DNA of 59,215 nt from a virus. The stretch is from positions 1 through 59,215 of IMG/VR virus record IMGVR_UViG_3300021961_000106, one strand, 5' to 3'. The notes beneath the pieces were generated by a model, which ran no database searches, was not told where the DNA came from, and saw only the letters and a program-made list of their open reading frames with translations. This document shows, one piece after another, positions 18,252 through 27,131 of the stretch (position 1 is its first letter; the number at the start of each line of letters is the position of its first letter). The position numbers and the translations under genes are program-made.

Positions 18252-18889
18252 AAACAATTTATGAAACCTTGTCGAAGATCAATGTCAACGACAAGACCGA
18301 AAAGAAAGGTAGTCAGACCTACCTATCATGGGCCCATGCATGGGCTGAGATCAAAAAGTTCTATCCTGGCGTTCAGCGTAAGGTGTACGAAGACCACAAT
18401 GGATTCAACTACTTCACAGACGGCAAGACCTGCTGGGTCAAGGTCGGTGTAATTATTGATGAACTAGAGCACATTGATTACCTTCCAATCATGGACATGC
18501 GCAATAACGCTATCCAGTTTGAGAGGGTCACATCATTTGATGTAAACAAAGCCATCCAACGCTCAACGGCAAAGGCTATTGCCATGCACGGACTTGGCCT
18601 GTACATCTACGCCGGAGAGGACATGCCAGAGGCTCCCGTATCTACTAAGGACAGCGTAGTTTCCACCCTTCAGAAAGATGGGTTTAAGATTGCCACAGAG
18701 GCAGACATGGACGCGGCTGGAGTAATTGACTTCAAAAAACTCACCGAGTTCATGAAGCGAGCTGTAGACAGAGGAGACTCATGGGAGACTACCATTGCCA
18801 CAATCGAGGCAAAGAAAGGCGAATTAGCACCAACAACAAAAGGCAATATTCATAATGAATTCAATAGACTTGTTGCGGAGCGACGATAA
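18248..18889 (+). CDS. DUF1071-type single-strand annealing protein (Sak3-like)
   Basis: 213 residues. 'KGSQTYLSWAHAWAEIKKFY', 'YFTDGKTCWVKVGVIIDELE' and 'FDVNKAIQRSTAKAIAMHGL' are the DUF1071 signature ('yLsWa.Aw', 'V.kAiqRaltKaia.hGLGLyiYagED'). This family is regarded as a Rad52-like annealing protein that pairs single strands during phage recombination. The following nuclease and SSB complete the set. The C-terminal 70 residues are a separate helical region. Confidence 0.82.
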   Translation: MKTIYETLSKINVNDKTEKKGSQTYLSWAHAWAEIKKFYPGVQRKVYEDHNGFNYFTDGKTCWVKVGVIIDELEHIDYLPIMDMRNNAIQFERVTSFDVNKAIQRSTAKAIAMHGLGLYIYAGEDMPEAPVSTKDSVVSTLQKDGFKIATEADMDAAGVIDFKKLTEFMKRAVDRGDSWETTIATIEAKKGELAPTTKGNIHNEFNRLVAERR

Positions 18890-19574
18890 TTACTACGGCA
18901 CGGAAGGCCGCAAGTACTTATCAAACTCAGACATCCGCGCACTTCTAAAGGATCCACATTCCTTTCGAAAGGAGCAGCCGAAGTCTGTAGCGATGGTGGA
19001 GGGTTCGTACTTCCACACGGCAATGCTAGAGCCACACAAACTAGACCAATTCAAGTTTGTTGACGCTAGCACACGAAACACAAACAAGTACAAGGAAGAG
19101 GCTGGAGGAGATATTATCCTTTTGGAGAGCGAGAAGGTGGAGCTCGACAGGATGGTTGATGCCCTCCAGTCTAACCTTGAGTTGTACGAGATGATATACG
19201 CTGAAGGTGCTAAGTTTGAAGAGCCCGCCATTGGTGAGATAAAGCATACAATGTGGAAAGGAAAGGCAGATGTTCTGACAGGTGACTACATTGTTGACAT
19301 CAAGACCACATCGTCGATCGATGAGTTTAAGTGGTCAGCGGCTAAGTACAACTATGACTCTCAGGCGTGGATATATAACCAGCTGTTTGGTCGCCCGCTT
19401 GTGTTCATCGCAATCGAGAAGAAGACATGCCGCACAGGCGTATTCGAATGCAGCGAGAACTTCCTTGACAAGGGCAAGGAGAAGGTCATGCGTGCTATCG
19501 AGGTCTACAATAGGTTCTTTGCCCCTGATTCTAAGGAGCTGTTGAGCCAGTATTTTATCAGTGAAACCCTTTAA
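18855..19574 (+). CDS. RecE-like PD-(D/E)XK exonuclease
   Basis: 239 residues. 'YLSNSDIRALLKDPHSF' and 'EGSYFHTAMLEP' are the N-terminal signature of RecE/exodeoxyribonuclease VIII-like phage nucleases. 'MWKGKADVLTGDYIVDIKTT' (residues about 132-151) gives the catalytic Asp and the D-x-K motif; 'YDSQAWIYNQLFG' supplies the Q-x-x-x-Y helix. It resects double-stranded ends to produce 3' tails for the annealing protein it overlaps by 35 bp. Confidence 0.87.
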   Translation: MNSIDLLRSDDNYYGTEGRKYLSNSDIRALLKDPHSFRKEQPKSVAMVEGSYFHTAMLEPHKLDQFKFVDASTRNTNKYKEEAGGDIILLESEKVELDRMVDALQSNLELYEMIYAEGAKFEEPAIGEIKHTMWKGKADVLTGDYIVDIKTTSSIDEFKWSAAKYNYDSQAWIYNQLFGRPLVFIAIEKKTCRTGVFECSENFLDKGKEKVMRAIEVYNRFFAPDSKELLSQYFISETL

Positions 19575-19586
19575 TTATTTATTTAT

Positions 19587-19892
19587 ATGGCTAGTGTAGT
19601 TAGTATTTCGATCGATCTTTCGAAGATCGACAAGAGCAAAATCGTAGAAGGTAAGAACGGCGCCAAGTATTTGGACCTGAACCTATCTATCAACGACGAG
19701 ACAAACGATTATGGTAAGAACGTAAGTGTATTCCATTCTCAAACAAAGGAGGAGCGAGAGGGTAAAGTACCTCGCGACTATGTCGGCAACGGCAAACTTG
19801 TTTGGACAGACGGCAAGATAACAATGGCCGAGTCTAAGCAGAAGCCTAAGCCACAAAAGCAACAAAAGTTCGGGGACGATCTCGGATTCTAA
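19587..19892 (+). CDS. Single-stranded DNA-binding protein
   Basis: 101 residues. 'ISIDLSKIDKSKIVEGKNGA' then 'KYLDLNLSINDETNDYGKNV' and 'YVGNGKLVWTDGKI' resemble the short OB-fold SSBs of Bacteroidota phages. A Lys/Gln/Pro-rich linker and the acidic hydrophobic end GDDLGF mimic the C-terminal tip by which SSBs recruit partners. It completes an annealing protein/exonuclease/SSB cassette and is followed by a terminator. Confidence 0.78.
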   Translation: MASVVSISIDLSKIDKSKIVEGKNGAKYLDLNLSINDETNDYGKNVSVFHSQTKEEREGKVPRDYVGNGKLVWTDGKITMAESKQKPKPQKQQKFGDDLGF

Positions 19893-19901
19893 GTTTCACA
19901 C

Positions 19902-19919
19902 GGGGCCCTTCGGGGCCCC
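19902..19919 (+). terminator. Rho-independent terminator with TTCG loop
   Basis: GGGGCCC-TTCG-GGGCCCC: 7 GC pairs closed by a stable C(TTCG)G tetraloop, followed by TTTC. It ends the recombination cassette ahead of the primase-helicase gene. Confidence 0.8.
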
Positions 19920-19937
19920 TTTCTACCAAACAACAAA

Positions 19938-22337
19938 ATGAACGTAACTATATTCAAAGACATTAAAGACACGTCCACCCCATTCCATAGGGACGTGATG
20001 GTCATCCTTGACCGAATTAGGGATGGGAAATCAAAAGAGATTGTAGGTCGCGTAAGGTCAGAGAAAAATAAGGACATGCGCAACATTGCAAAGCAGGAGC
20101 TTCCGGCGATATGCTTCAGTGGAGAGTTCACAAAGCGAGAGGACAAGGCTATAGTTAAGCACAGCGGTCTTATCTGCATCGACTTTGATAACTTCCCTAG
20201 CAAGAGCGAGATGGGATCAATGCGTGAGTTCTTGATCAATGACAAGTACACATTTAGTGTGTTTACATCTCCTAGTGGAAACGGGCTAAAGGTTCTGGTT
20301 AAGATTCCTGCTGACGCTGACAAGCACCGAGACTACTTCGAGGGTCTGCAGGCTTACTACAACTCAGACTACTTTGATAAGAGCTGCAAGAACGTGAGCC
20401 GTGTGTGTTATGAGTCATATGACCCATTGATCCACATCAATGAAAACAGCGACACTTGGACCAAAATTGCAGAGAAAGAATACAAGCACCTTGAGGTTGG
20501 GATGACAGCTCCAACAATTAGGGTATCAGACAGCAATGAAGTTGTTAGGCGCCTTAAGCTGTGGTGGGAGAAGAAGTATGGTATCGTAGTAGGTGAGCGA
20601 AACAACAATCTGTTCAAGCTAGCTGCCGCGTTCAATGACTTTGGCATTAGTAAGGACATGGCTCACTACTTGATGCTTGAGTATCAGCATGACGGGTTCC
20701 CAGCTTCCGAGATTCGAACCATTGTGGACAGCGCATACAGGGCCACAGAAAAGTTTAATACCAAGTTCTTTGAGGACACCGACGCTCTTGACACTGTAAA
20801 GCGACAGATCAAAATGGGTGTGCCAAAAAAGGAAGTGCGGACTCAACTGCGAGATGCTGGCGTTGAAGACTCCGCTATTGATGCCGTCATATATCGTGCA
20901 GAAGAAGAGAGCAAGTCGGCTGAGTTCTGGACGAAAAGTGAAAAGGGTGTCGTCAGTATCGCCCCACATTTATTCAAGCAATTTTTAGAAGACAATGGAT
21001 TTAGAAAGTATAGGCCAGAGGGGTCGGACGCTTTTATTTTCGTTAAGGTTACGAATAGCCTTATATCGAATACGTCGGAAGACCTCATCAAGGATTTTGT
21101 TTTAAACTACTTGGAGAACCTTGGAGACATGTCTGTGTACAATCACTTTGCAGACAAGACCAAGTACTTCAAAGAGGACTACCTGAAGCTTATGTCTCCG
21201 GTAGATGTATACTTCATACAAGATACCAAGGACACCGCATACCTATACTTCCGCAACTGCGCTGTACAGGTGAAGGCAGATGAGTTTAGGATCATAGACT
21301 ACCTTGACCTAAATGGTTTTGTATGGAAGGACCAGGTTATTCAGCGAGACTTCGAGGACTGCAACAGCACTCGCTGTGATTTCAAGCAGTTCATCCGGAA
21401 CATATCAGGCAAGGACTCTAATCGTATTGCGTCTATCGAGAGCACTATAGGATACCTGATGCACGGATACAAAATGTCGTCAAAGGCGCCTGCTGTCATC
21501 ATCAACGACGAGGTCATATCGGACAACCCAGAGGGCGGTACCGGTAAAGGATTATTTGTCAATGGCGTTAGCAAGATGAAGAAGATGGTAACTATCGACG
21601 GAAAGGCGTTTAACTTCGAGCGCTCATTTGCATATCAGTTAGTATCGGCCGATACCCAGGTCTTGACGTTTGATGACGTTCGAAAGCACTTTGACTTTGA
21701 GCGATTGTTTTCTATTGTAACGGAAGGTATAACGCTTGAAAAGAAGAACAAGGACGCCATTAAGATACCATTTGAGAAGTCTCCTAAGATTGTCATTACG
21801 ACGAACTATGCCATCAAGGGATCCGGCAATTCATTTGCTCGACGTAAGTGGGAACTGGAGTTTAAGAAGTACTACTCTAAGGACTTTACTCCTTACGAAG
21901 AGTTTGGTCGTATGCTTTTCTCTGAGTGGGATACGGATGAGTGGTGCCGCTTTGACAACTACATGATCACGTGCCTTCAGTTATATCTGGAGAACGGACT
22001 AATTGAGAGTGACTTCGTCAACCTTAAGGAGCGCAAGTTCCATGCAGAGACCTGCAAGGAGTTTGCTGACTGGTGTAAGGACGAGATGGGTATTCGCTTC
22101 AAATACAACACGTATATCAGCTTGGCCGATATAATGGCTGCGTTTACCAACGAGTACCCAGACTTTGGAGCACGGGGCAAGTATAGCATATCTACCCGAC
22201 AGATGTCTAGGTGGATGGTGGCATACAACCGATTCATGTTTGGCATGGACACCAAGGAGTCGCGCAACGCAAGAGGAAAAACAATTCTAATCCAAACATC
22301 TTCATCTGAACTAGATGAGGAAGAAATACCATTCTAA
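19938..22337 (+). CDS. Primase-helicase (BT4734-like primase + SF3-type helicase)
   Basis: 799 residues. Residues 1-150 fit the BT4734-like primase N-terminal domain ('LICIDFDNFP', 'FTSPSGNGLKVLVKI', 'SRVCYESYDP'). Residues about 210-270 ('NNNLFKLAAAFNDFGIS', 'IRTIVDSAY') resemble a PriCT linker. The helicase part has Walker A 'NPEGGTGKGLF' (residues about 531-541), Walker B 'VLTFDDV' (about 576-582) and a sensor 'KIVITTNYAIKG'. It primes and unwinds at the phage fork. The C-terminus is acidic (SELDEEEIPF), like a partner-binding tip. The stop overlaps 22337..23581. Confidence 0.88.
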   Translation: MNVTIFKDIKDTSTPFHRDVMVILDRIRDGKSKEIVGRVRSEKNKDMRNIAKQELPAICFSGEFTKREDKAIVKHSGLICIDFDNFPSKSEMGSMREFLINDKYTFSVFTSPSGNGLKVLVKIPADADKHRDYFEGLQAYYNSDYFDKSCKNVSRVCYESYDPLIHINENSDTWTKIAEKEYKHLEVGMTAPTIRVSDSNEVVRRLKLWWEKKYGIVVGERNNNLFKLAAAFNDFGISKDMAHYLMLEYQHDGFPASEIRTIVDSAYRATEKFNTKFFEDTDALDTVKRQIKMGVPKKEVRTQLRDAGVEDSAIDAVIYRAEEESKSAEFWTKSEKGVVSIAPHLFKQFLEDNGFRKYRPEGSDAFIFVKVTNSLISNTSEDLIKDFVLNYLENLGDMSVYNHFADKTKYFKEDYLKLMSPVDVYFIQDTKDTAYLYFRNCAVQVKADEFRIIDYLDLNGFVWKDQVIQRDFEDCNSTRCDFKQFIRNISGKDSNRIASIESTIGYLMHGYKMSSKAPAVIINDEVISDNPEGGTGKGLFVNGVSKMKKMVTIDGKAFNFERSFAYQLVSADTQVLTFDDVRKHFDFERLFSIVTEGITLEKKNKDAIKIPFEKSPKIVITTNYAIKGSGNSFARRKWELEFKKYYSKDFTPYEEFGRMLFSEWDTDEWCRFDNYMITCLQLYLENGLIESDFVNLKERKFHAETCKEFADWCKDEMGIRFKYNTYISLADIMAAFTNEYPDFGARGKYSISTRQMSRWMVAYNRFMFGMDTKESRNARGKTILIQTSSSELDEEEIPF

Positions 22338-23581
22338 TGATAAAACTAAGAGATTACCAAGAGTCAATAGCAAGTGAAGGCTATAAGATACTTAGGAGCC
22401 GAGGCCTTCTGTATCTCTCTATGGAGGTAAGGACGGGAAAGACGCTGACGTCGTTGTCTATATGTGATAGGCTTAGAGTCGACAATGTCCTGTTTCTAAC
22501 AAAGAAGAAGGCTATAAGCTCAATCACAAAGGACAGCGACATGCTATGCCCAACGTATGTTCTGTTTGTAATGAACTATGAGAGCATCCATAAGCTTCCT
22601 CCAATAAAGTGGGACGTGATTATCTGTGACGAGGCCCATACAATGGGGGCGTTCCCAAAACCAAGCAAGCGAGCCAAGCAGGTTCGTGAGCTTCTGAAGG
22701 ACGGAGCCATGCTCATGCTCATGAGCGGAACACCTACGCCTGAGTCATTTTCACAGATGTACCATCAGGTCTATGGCCATAGACGCAACCCGTTCTTTGA
22801 GTTCACAAACTTCTACCGGTTCGCCGATAAGCACGTCACCGTGACTCAGCGTTACCTTGGGCATGGGATGGTGAAGGACTATACCATTGGCAAGCAGTCT
22901 ATCATTGACGCCATGAAGCCATACACCATAAGCTATACGCAGAAGGAGGCAGGCTTTGTTGGTGAGATTGAGGAGGAGGTTCTGTACGTACAGATGAACG
23001 ACCAAACCTACGACATGTGCAAGCAGCTCAAGAAAGATCTGGTGCTAATTGGAAAGGAGGAATCTATCGTAGCCGACACAGGAGCTAAGCTCATGCAGAA
23101 GCTGCATCAGATGTTCAGCGGTACGGTGATCTTTGAATCTGGGAACTACAAGGTGTTTGACCTATCAAAGGCTGAGGCCATACGTGCCAAGTTTGAAGGG
23201 AAGAAGATTGGAATCTTTTACAAGTTCAAGGCTGAGTTCGACGCCATTAAGCAGGTCTTCGGAAAGGAGAATGTTACGCAAGAGGTTGACACGTTTGACA
23301 ACACCGATTGTCAGGTAATAGCCTTACAAATAGTAAGCGGTCGTGAAGGTATATCTTTACGAAATGCCGAGTATCTGATCTTCTACAACATCGACTTCTC
23401 TGCAACAAGTTATTGGCAGGCAAGGGATAGGATGACTACCAAGGAACGCAAATTCAACAAGGTGTACTGGGTGTTTTCTAGAGGTGGCATTGAGGAAAAA
23501 ATCTATCAAAGTGTTAATAAAAAGAAGGACTATACGCTTGAGCACTTCCGTAGAGATTTACTAAATTTGCCCCTCCTATGA
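22337..23581 (+). CDS. SNF2-like DEAH-box helicase
   Basis: 414 residues. 'MIKLRDYQESIASEGYKIL' (Q-motif region), 'EVRTGKTLTSL' (motif I), 'VIICDEAHTMG' (motif II, DEAH), 'LMSGTPTPES' (motif III), and in the second RecA lobe 'QVIALQIVSGREGISLRNA' and 'QARDRMTTKERKFN' (motifs V-VI). It is a compact SF2/SNF2 translocase of the kind common in phage replication regions. It follows the primase-helicase with a 1-bp stop/start overlap and precedes a VRR-NUC nuclease. Confidence 0.88.
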   Translation: MIKLRDYQESIASEGYKILRSRGLLYLSMEVRTGKTLTSLSICDRLRVDNVLFLTKKKAISSITKDSDMLCPTYVLFVMNYESIHKLPPIKWDVIICDEAHTMGAFPKPSKRAKQVRELLKDGAMLMLMSGTPTPESFSQMYHQVYGHRRNPFFEFTNFYRFADKHVTVTQRYLGHGMVKDYTIGKQSIIDAMKPYTISYTQKEAGFVGEIEEEVLYVQMNDQTYDMCKQLKKDLVLIGKEESIVADTGAKLMQKLHQMFSGTVIFESGNYKVFDLSKAEAIRAKFEGKKIGIFYKFKAEFDAIKQVFGKENVTQEVDTFDNTDCQVIALQIVSGREGISLRNAEYLIFYNIDFSATSYWQARDRMTTKERKFNKVYWVFSRGGIEEKIYQSVNKKKDYTLEHFRRDLLNLPLL

Positions 23582-23817
23582 CGGAGCAACAGATTCAATC
23601 AAGGAGAATAAAAGAACTTGAATCTGAAGGGTACTACGTCATAAAACTCATCAAGACCAACAAGAATGGCATCCCTGATCTGATTGCATTGCATCCAGAT
23701 AAGGGAATACTATTCTCCGAAATTAAAACTGCTAAAGGGAGACTCTCTGCCCTTCAGGAGTATCGAATTAAAGAACTGAGAGACAACGGATTTACAGTAG
23801 AAATATACAAACCATGA
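23578..23817 (+). CDS. VRR-NUC domain nuclease
   Basis: 79 residues. 'GIPDLIALHPDKGILFSEIK' gives the catalytic G-x-P-D and E-x-K of the PD-(D/E)XK-fold VRR-NUC domain; 'GRLSALQEYRIKELRDNGFT' is the Q-x-x-x-I-x-x-L helix. Stand-alone VRR-NUC proteins next to SNF2 helicases are typical in phages and probably resolve branched DNA. ATGA overlaps on both sides. Confidence 0.9.
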   Translation: MTEQQIQSRRIKELESEGYYVIKLIKTNKNGIPDLIALHPDKGILFSEIKTAKGRLSALQEYRIKELRDNGFTVEIYKP

Positions 23818-25670
23818 ACATATCACAGAAAATTTTATCAGACATCATTGTGTACTCAAAGTACGCACGCTACAACTCTTTAATTGGTCGCCGTGAGACT
23901 TGGGAAGAAATTGTCACACGTAACAAGAACATGCACATCCGTAAGTTCCCTCACATGAAGGAGCGTATTGAGGCTGCATACAAATTGGTATACGACAAGA
24001 AGATCCTTCCATCTATGCGTTCGCTTCAGTTTGGTGGCAACGCCATTGAGGTAAACAACGCGCGACTATTCAACTGCTCGTACTTGCCTATTGATGACCA
24101 CCGTGCATTCTCTGAGGCATTTTTCTTGTTATTGTCTGGCTGTGGCGTAGGCTATTCTGTTCAGAAGCACCACGTAGATCGTTTGCCTGAGATCAAGAAG
24201 CCAACCAAGCAGCGCAAGTTCTTAATATCAGATGATATTATGGGCTGGGCTGATGCTGTTAAGGCTCTTATGAAGTCATACTTCGGAATGAGCAGCTCTG
24301 AGCCCGTGTTTGACTTCCGCTCAGTCCGCCCACAGGGAGAGCCATTGAAGACCAGTGGTGGCGTAGCTCCAGGCCCTGGGCCATTGCGTGTGGCTCTTGG
24401 TAAGATTAAGGGTGTGCTTGAGAACAAGACTGACGGAGATAAGCTGACACCACTGGAGTGCCATGACATCATGTGCCACATTGCCGACTCTGTGTTGGCT
24501 GGAGGTATTCGTCGCAGTGCCATGATTAGTTTGTTTGACCATGATGACAATGAGATGTTGACTTGCAAGTTCGGTAATTGGTGGGAGCTTAACCCTCAAC
24601 GTGGACGTGCAAACAACAGCGTGGTACTTGAGCGTAACAGTATCTCTCGTGACTACTTCATGGAGTTATGGAAGAAGGTTGAGTTGTCTAACAGCGGAGA
24701 ACCCGGTTTCTACTTTACTCACAACAAAGACTGGGGAACTAATCCATGCTGCGAGATTGGACTGCAGCCTTTCCAGTTCTGTAACTTGGTAGAGGTTAAC
24801 GCAAGCGACGTCAAGGATCAAATTGACCTGAACGAACGTGTAGGGTCAGCTGCTCTTATTGGAACGCTCCAAGCGTCGTACACCGACTTCCACTATTTGA
24901 GGCCCATTTGGCAGCGCACAACGGAGGAAGACGCCCTTCTTGGTATCGGAATGACAGGCATCGCCTCAAATGCTCTTAGAGGGCTTAATTTGAGCGAGGC
25001 TGTTGAGGTTGCTAAGGCCGTCAACAAGGTGGCATCATCTGACATTGGAATCAATGAGGCTGCTCGCATTACCTGTGTGAAGCCAAGCGGAACGTCATCA
25101 ATCGTTCTTGGCACCTCTAGCGGTATCCACGCATGGCACGACCAGTATTATATCCGTCGAGTTCGCGTTGGCAAAGAGGAGCCATTGTATAAGTACTTGG
25201 CTGAGGCTGCTCCAGAAATGCTAGAGGACGATTTTTTCAAGCCAATGGACCAAGCTGTGATCTCTGTTCCTCAATCTGCTCCACAAGGATCAGTACTGAG
25301 AGGCGAAGAAGACGCATTGACTTTTCTTGAGCGCATCAAGCGGTTCTCTATTGACTGGATCAAGCCAGGACACAAGAAGGGAGCTAACACTCACAACATC
25401 TCTGCTACAGTTACTATTGATGATAGTGAATGGAAAGAGGTAGGAGAGTGGCTGTGGGCAAACAAGGATTTTTACAACGGCCTTTCGTTTTTGCCGAAGG
25501 ATTTGGGCACGTACGTTCAGACGCCATTTGAATCAACCACGCAAGATGTGTACGAGTCAATGATGGCTACTCTCAAGGACATCGACCTGCGCAACGTGCA
25601 GGAGGGTACTGACAACACCAACCTGATGGGCGAGGCATCCTGTGCTGGTGGCGCGTGCGAGGTACAATAG
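23814..25670 (+). CDS. nrdJ: Adenosylcobalamin-dependent (class II) ribonucleotide reductase
   Basis: 618 residues, monomeric NrdJ-like. 'MRSLQFGG' and 'NARLFNCSYLPI' carry the first redox Cys; 'NPCCEIGLQPFQFCNLVEVN' (residues about 309-328) holds the N-x-C-x-E active site with the thiyl Cys and catalytic Glu, plus the second redox Cys; 'CVKPSGTSSIVLG' is the phosphate-binding loop. The C-terminus ASCAGGACEVQ contains the Cys pair that re-reduces the site. It makes dNTPs without oxygen and needs vitamin B12, so the host must make or import cobalamin. Confidence 0.92.
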   Translation: MNISQKILSDIIVYSKYARYNSLIGRRETWEEIVTRNKNMHIRKFPHMKERIEAAYKLVYDKKILPSMRSLQFGGNAIEVNNARLFNCSYLPIDDHRAFSEAFFLLLSGCGVGYSVQKHHVDRLPEIKKPTKQRKFLISDDIMGWADAVKALMKSYFGMSSSEPVFDFRSVRPQGEPLKTSGGVAPGPGPLRVALGKIKGVLENKTDGDKLTPLECHDIMCHIADSVLAGGIRRSAMISLFDHDDNEMLTCKFGNWWELNPQRGRANNSVVLERNSISRDYFMELWKKVELSNSGEPGFYFTHNKDWGTNPCCEIGLQPFQFCNLVEVNASDVKDQIDLNERVGSAALIGTLQASYTDFHYLRPIWQRTTEEDALLGIGMTGIASNALRGLNLSEAVEVAKAVNKVASSDIGINEAARITCVKPSGTSSIVLGTSSGIHAWHDQYYIRRVRVGKEEPLYKYLAEAAPEMLEDDFFKPMDQAVISVPQSAPQGSVLRGEEDALTFLERIKRFSIDWIKPGHKKGANTHNISATVTIDDSEWKEVGEWLWANKDFYNGLSFLPKDLGTYVQTPFESTTQDVYESMMATLKDIDLRNVQEGTDNTNLMGEASCAGGACEVQ

Positions 25671-25707
25671 TTAATAAGTTGTTAACCACTATTGATATAT
25701 AGTTGAA

Positions 25708-25715
25708 TATATTTG
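25708..25715 (+). promoter_or_regulatory. -7 box TATATTTG after the reductase gene
   Basis: TATATTTG stands about 40 nt after the reductase stop and about 40 nt before a terminator. The only possible transcript up to that terminator is about 65 nt and contains no gene. Confidence 0.45.
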
Positions 25716-25757
25716 TCATAACAAATTGGTTGTTTTCATTTTGGTATGTTTAGGTAT

Positions 25758-25786
25758 GGGGCTCAGAGATAATCTGGGCCCCTTTT
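25758..25786 (+). terminator. Rho-independent terminator
   Basis: GGGGCTCAGA (25758-25767) pairs with TCTGGGCCCC (25773-25782), 10 bp with one T-G pair and a 5-nt loop, followed by TTTTATT. It closes the reductase transcript. Confidence 0.85.
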
Positions 25787-25800
25787 ATTAAGGACAAAAA

Positions 25801-25971
25801 ATGAACGGTAAAATACTATATATCAATATATTGATGGATAAGCTCAATGATCTTATGATCGAGCTATATGAAGAAATGGCAGATGAGGAGGACAAGAAAG
25901 TTGTCAAAATCTGTGAAAAAATCCAAGACATAATTCGCCAGATAAAGTCTGATCATAGCGAAGAAGTCTAA
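25801..25971 (+). CDS. Small acidic coiled-coil protein (56 aa)
   Basis: ATG 25801 to TAA 25969-25971. MNGKILYINILMDKLNDLMI and then EEMADEEDKKVVKICEKIQD are strongly helical with heptad-like hydrophobics. It sits directly after a terminator and 13 bp before the phosphoesterase gene. Unknown function. Confidence 0.65.
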   Translation: MNGKILYINILMDKLNDLMIELYEEMADEEDKKVVKICEKIQDIIRQIKSDHSEEV

Positions 25972-25984
25972 AAATCAAATAAAC

Positions 25985-27103
25985 ATGTCAAATTACAAAC
26001 AGGAAGCGTTCGAAATGTACCAAGCTGGGTACGGATCGAAGGCCGAAATTGCGAGGGCTCTTAAGAACAAGTACTCTCTGTCAACACCACAAGATACGCT
26101 TCGTAGAAGCATCTCTAAGTACATCCACAAGCAAGAAAGCCGCGGCCTCCAGGAGGAGTGCGAGAAGGTTGGGCTGCCAATGGACAATGTATCTCACTAC
26201 TGGTATAAGGGCAAGCATTACTCGATCAATGTAAAGGGCTCCAATATGCCATCATGGGAAGACGTCAAGGAGGACATGATCTCCGAGATGAAATCACACG
26301 CTTACAATTATGAAAGAATTCAATACCCCAAACAAACCAACGGTCACCTTCTTGTCGTTGATCCGGCGGATGTACACATCGGCAAACTGGCCAGCGCTAT
26401 GGAGACTGGCGAGGCTTACGATTCTCAAACAGCTGTGGCTCGTGTCATTGAAGGTGTCCACGGCATTCTCGAAAAAGCAGAAGGGTTCAAAGTAGACCAA
26501 ATCTTGTTCGTTGGAGGCAATGATATTTTACACATTGACACTCCTAAGCGAATGACTACGAGCGGCACTCCACAGGACACTGATGGCATGTGGTATGAGA
26601 ACTTCTTGACTGCCAAGAAGTTATATGTGCACGTGCTTGAGTTATTGATGGAGAAAGCCCCAGTACACTTCTGCTTTAACCCATCAAACCATGACTATAC
26701 CAATGGCTTCTTTTTGGCTGATGTGATCCAGAGTTGGTTCCACAACTGCGAGGCTATGACATTTGATTGTAGCATTGCACACAGAAAGTACTACCGGTAC
26801 TTTAATAACTTGATTGGTACTACTCACGGTGACGGAGCAAAGCCACAAGATCTTCCACTGCTAATGGCTCAAGAGGCGGCAGCTGATTGGGCTGACACTA
26901 AGCATCGATATGTGTACACACACCACGTCCACCACAAGGTGGCGAAGGACTTCATTGGCGTTACGGTAGAGAGCCTTCGCTCTCCATCAGGGACTGACAG
27001 CTGGCACCATCGCAATGGATACCAGCACAACCCAAAGGCTATTGAAGGTTTCTTGCATTCAAAAGAACATGGGCAAGTCGCAAGACTCACCCATATATTC
27101 TGA
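25985..27103 (+). CDS. Calcineurin-like metallophosphoesterase with N-terminal HTH
   Basis: 372 residues. Residues 1-50 (AFEMYQAGYGSKAEIARALK) form a helix-turn-helix. The phosphoesterase motifs follow in order: 'VDPADVHIGKL' (D-x-H), 'FVGGNDILHID' (G-G/N-D), 'FNPSNHDYT' (N-H-D), 'IGTTHGDGA' (G-H equivalent), 'YTHHVHHKV' (G-H-x-H equivalent). Such two-metal enzymes act as nucleases or phosphodiesterases; the HTH suggests DNA as substrate (SbcD/Mre11-like role). It is the last gene of the rightward region. Confidence 0.86.
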   Translation: MSNYKQEAFEMYQAGYGSKAEIARALKNKYSLSTPQDTLRRSISKYIHKQESRGLQEECEKVGLPMDNVSHYWYKGKHYSINVKGSNMPSWEDVKEDMISEMKSHAYNYERIQYPKQTNGHLLVVDPADVHIGKLASAMETGEAYDSQTAVARVIEGVHGILEKAEGFKVDQILFVGGNDILHIDTPKRMTTSGTPQDTDGMWYENFLTAKKLYVHVLELLMEKAPVHFCFNPSNHDYTNGFFLADVIQSWFHNCEAMTFDCSIAHRKYYRYFNNLIGTTHGDGAKPQDLPLLMAQEAAADWADTKHRYVYTHHVHHKVAKDFIGVTVESLRSPSGTDSWHHRNGYQHNPKAIEGFLHSKEHGQVARLTHIF

Positions 27104-27108
27104 CGGAG

Positions 27109-27131
27109 AGGGCCCCTATGGGCCCTTTTTT
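27109..27131 (+). terminator. Terminator between the converging halves
   Basis: AGGGCCC-CTAT-GGGCCCT (27109-27126) followed by T6. It stops rightward transcription just before the end of the leftward giant gene (stop codon at 27130-27132). Confidence 0.88.
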
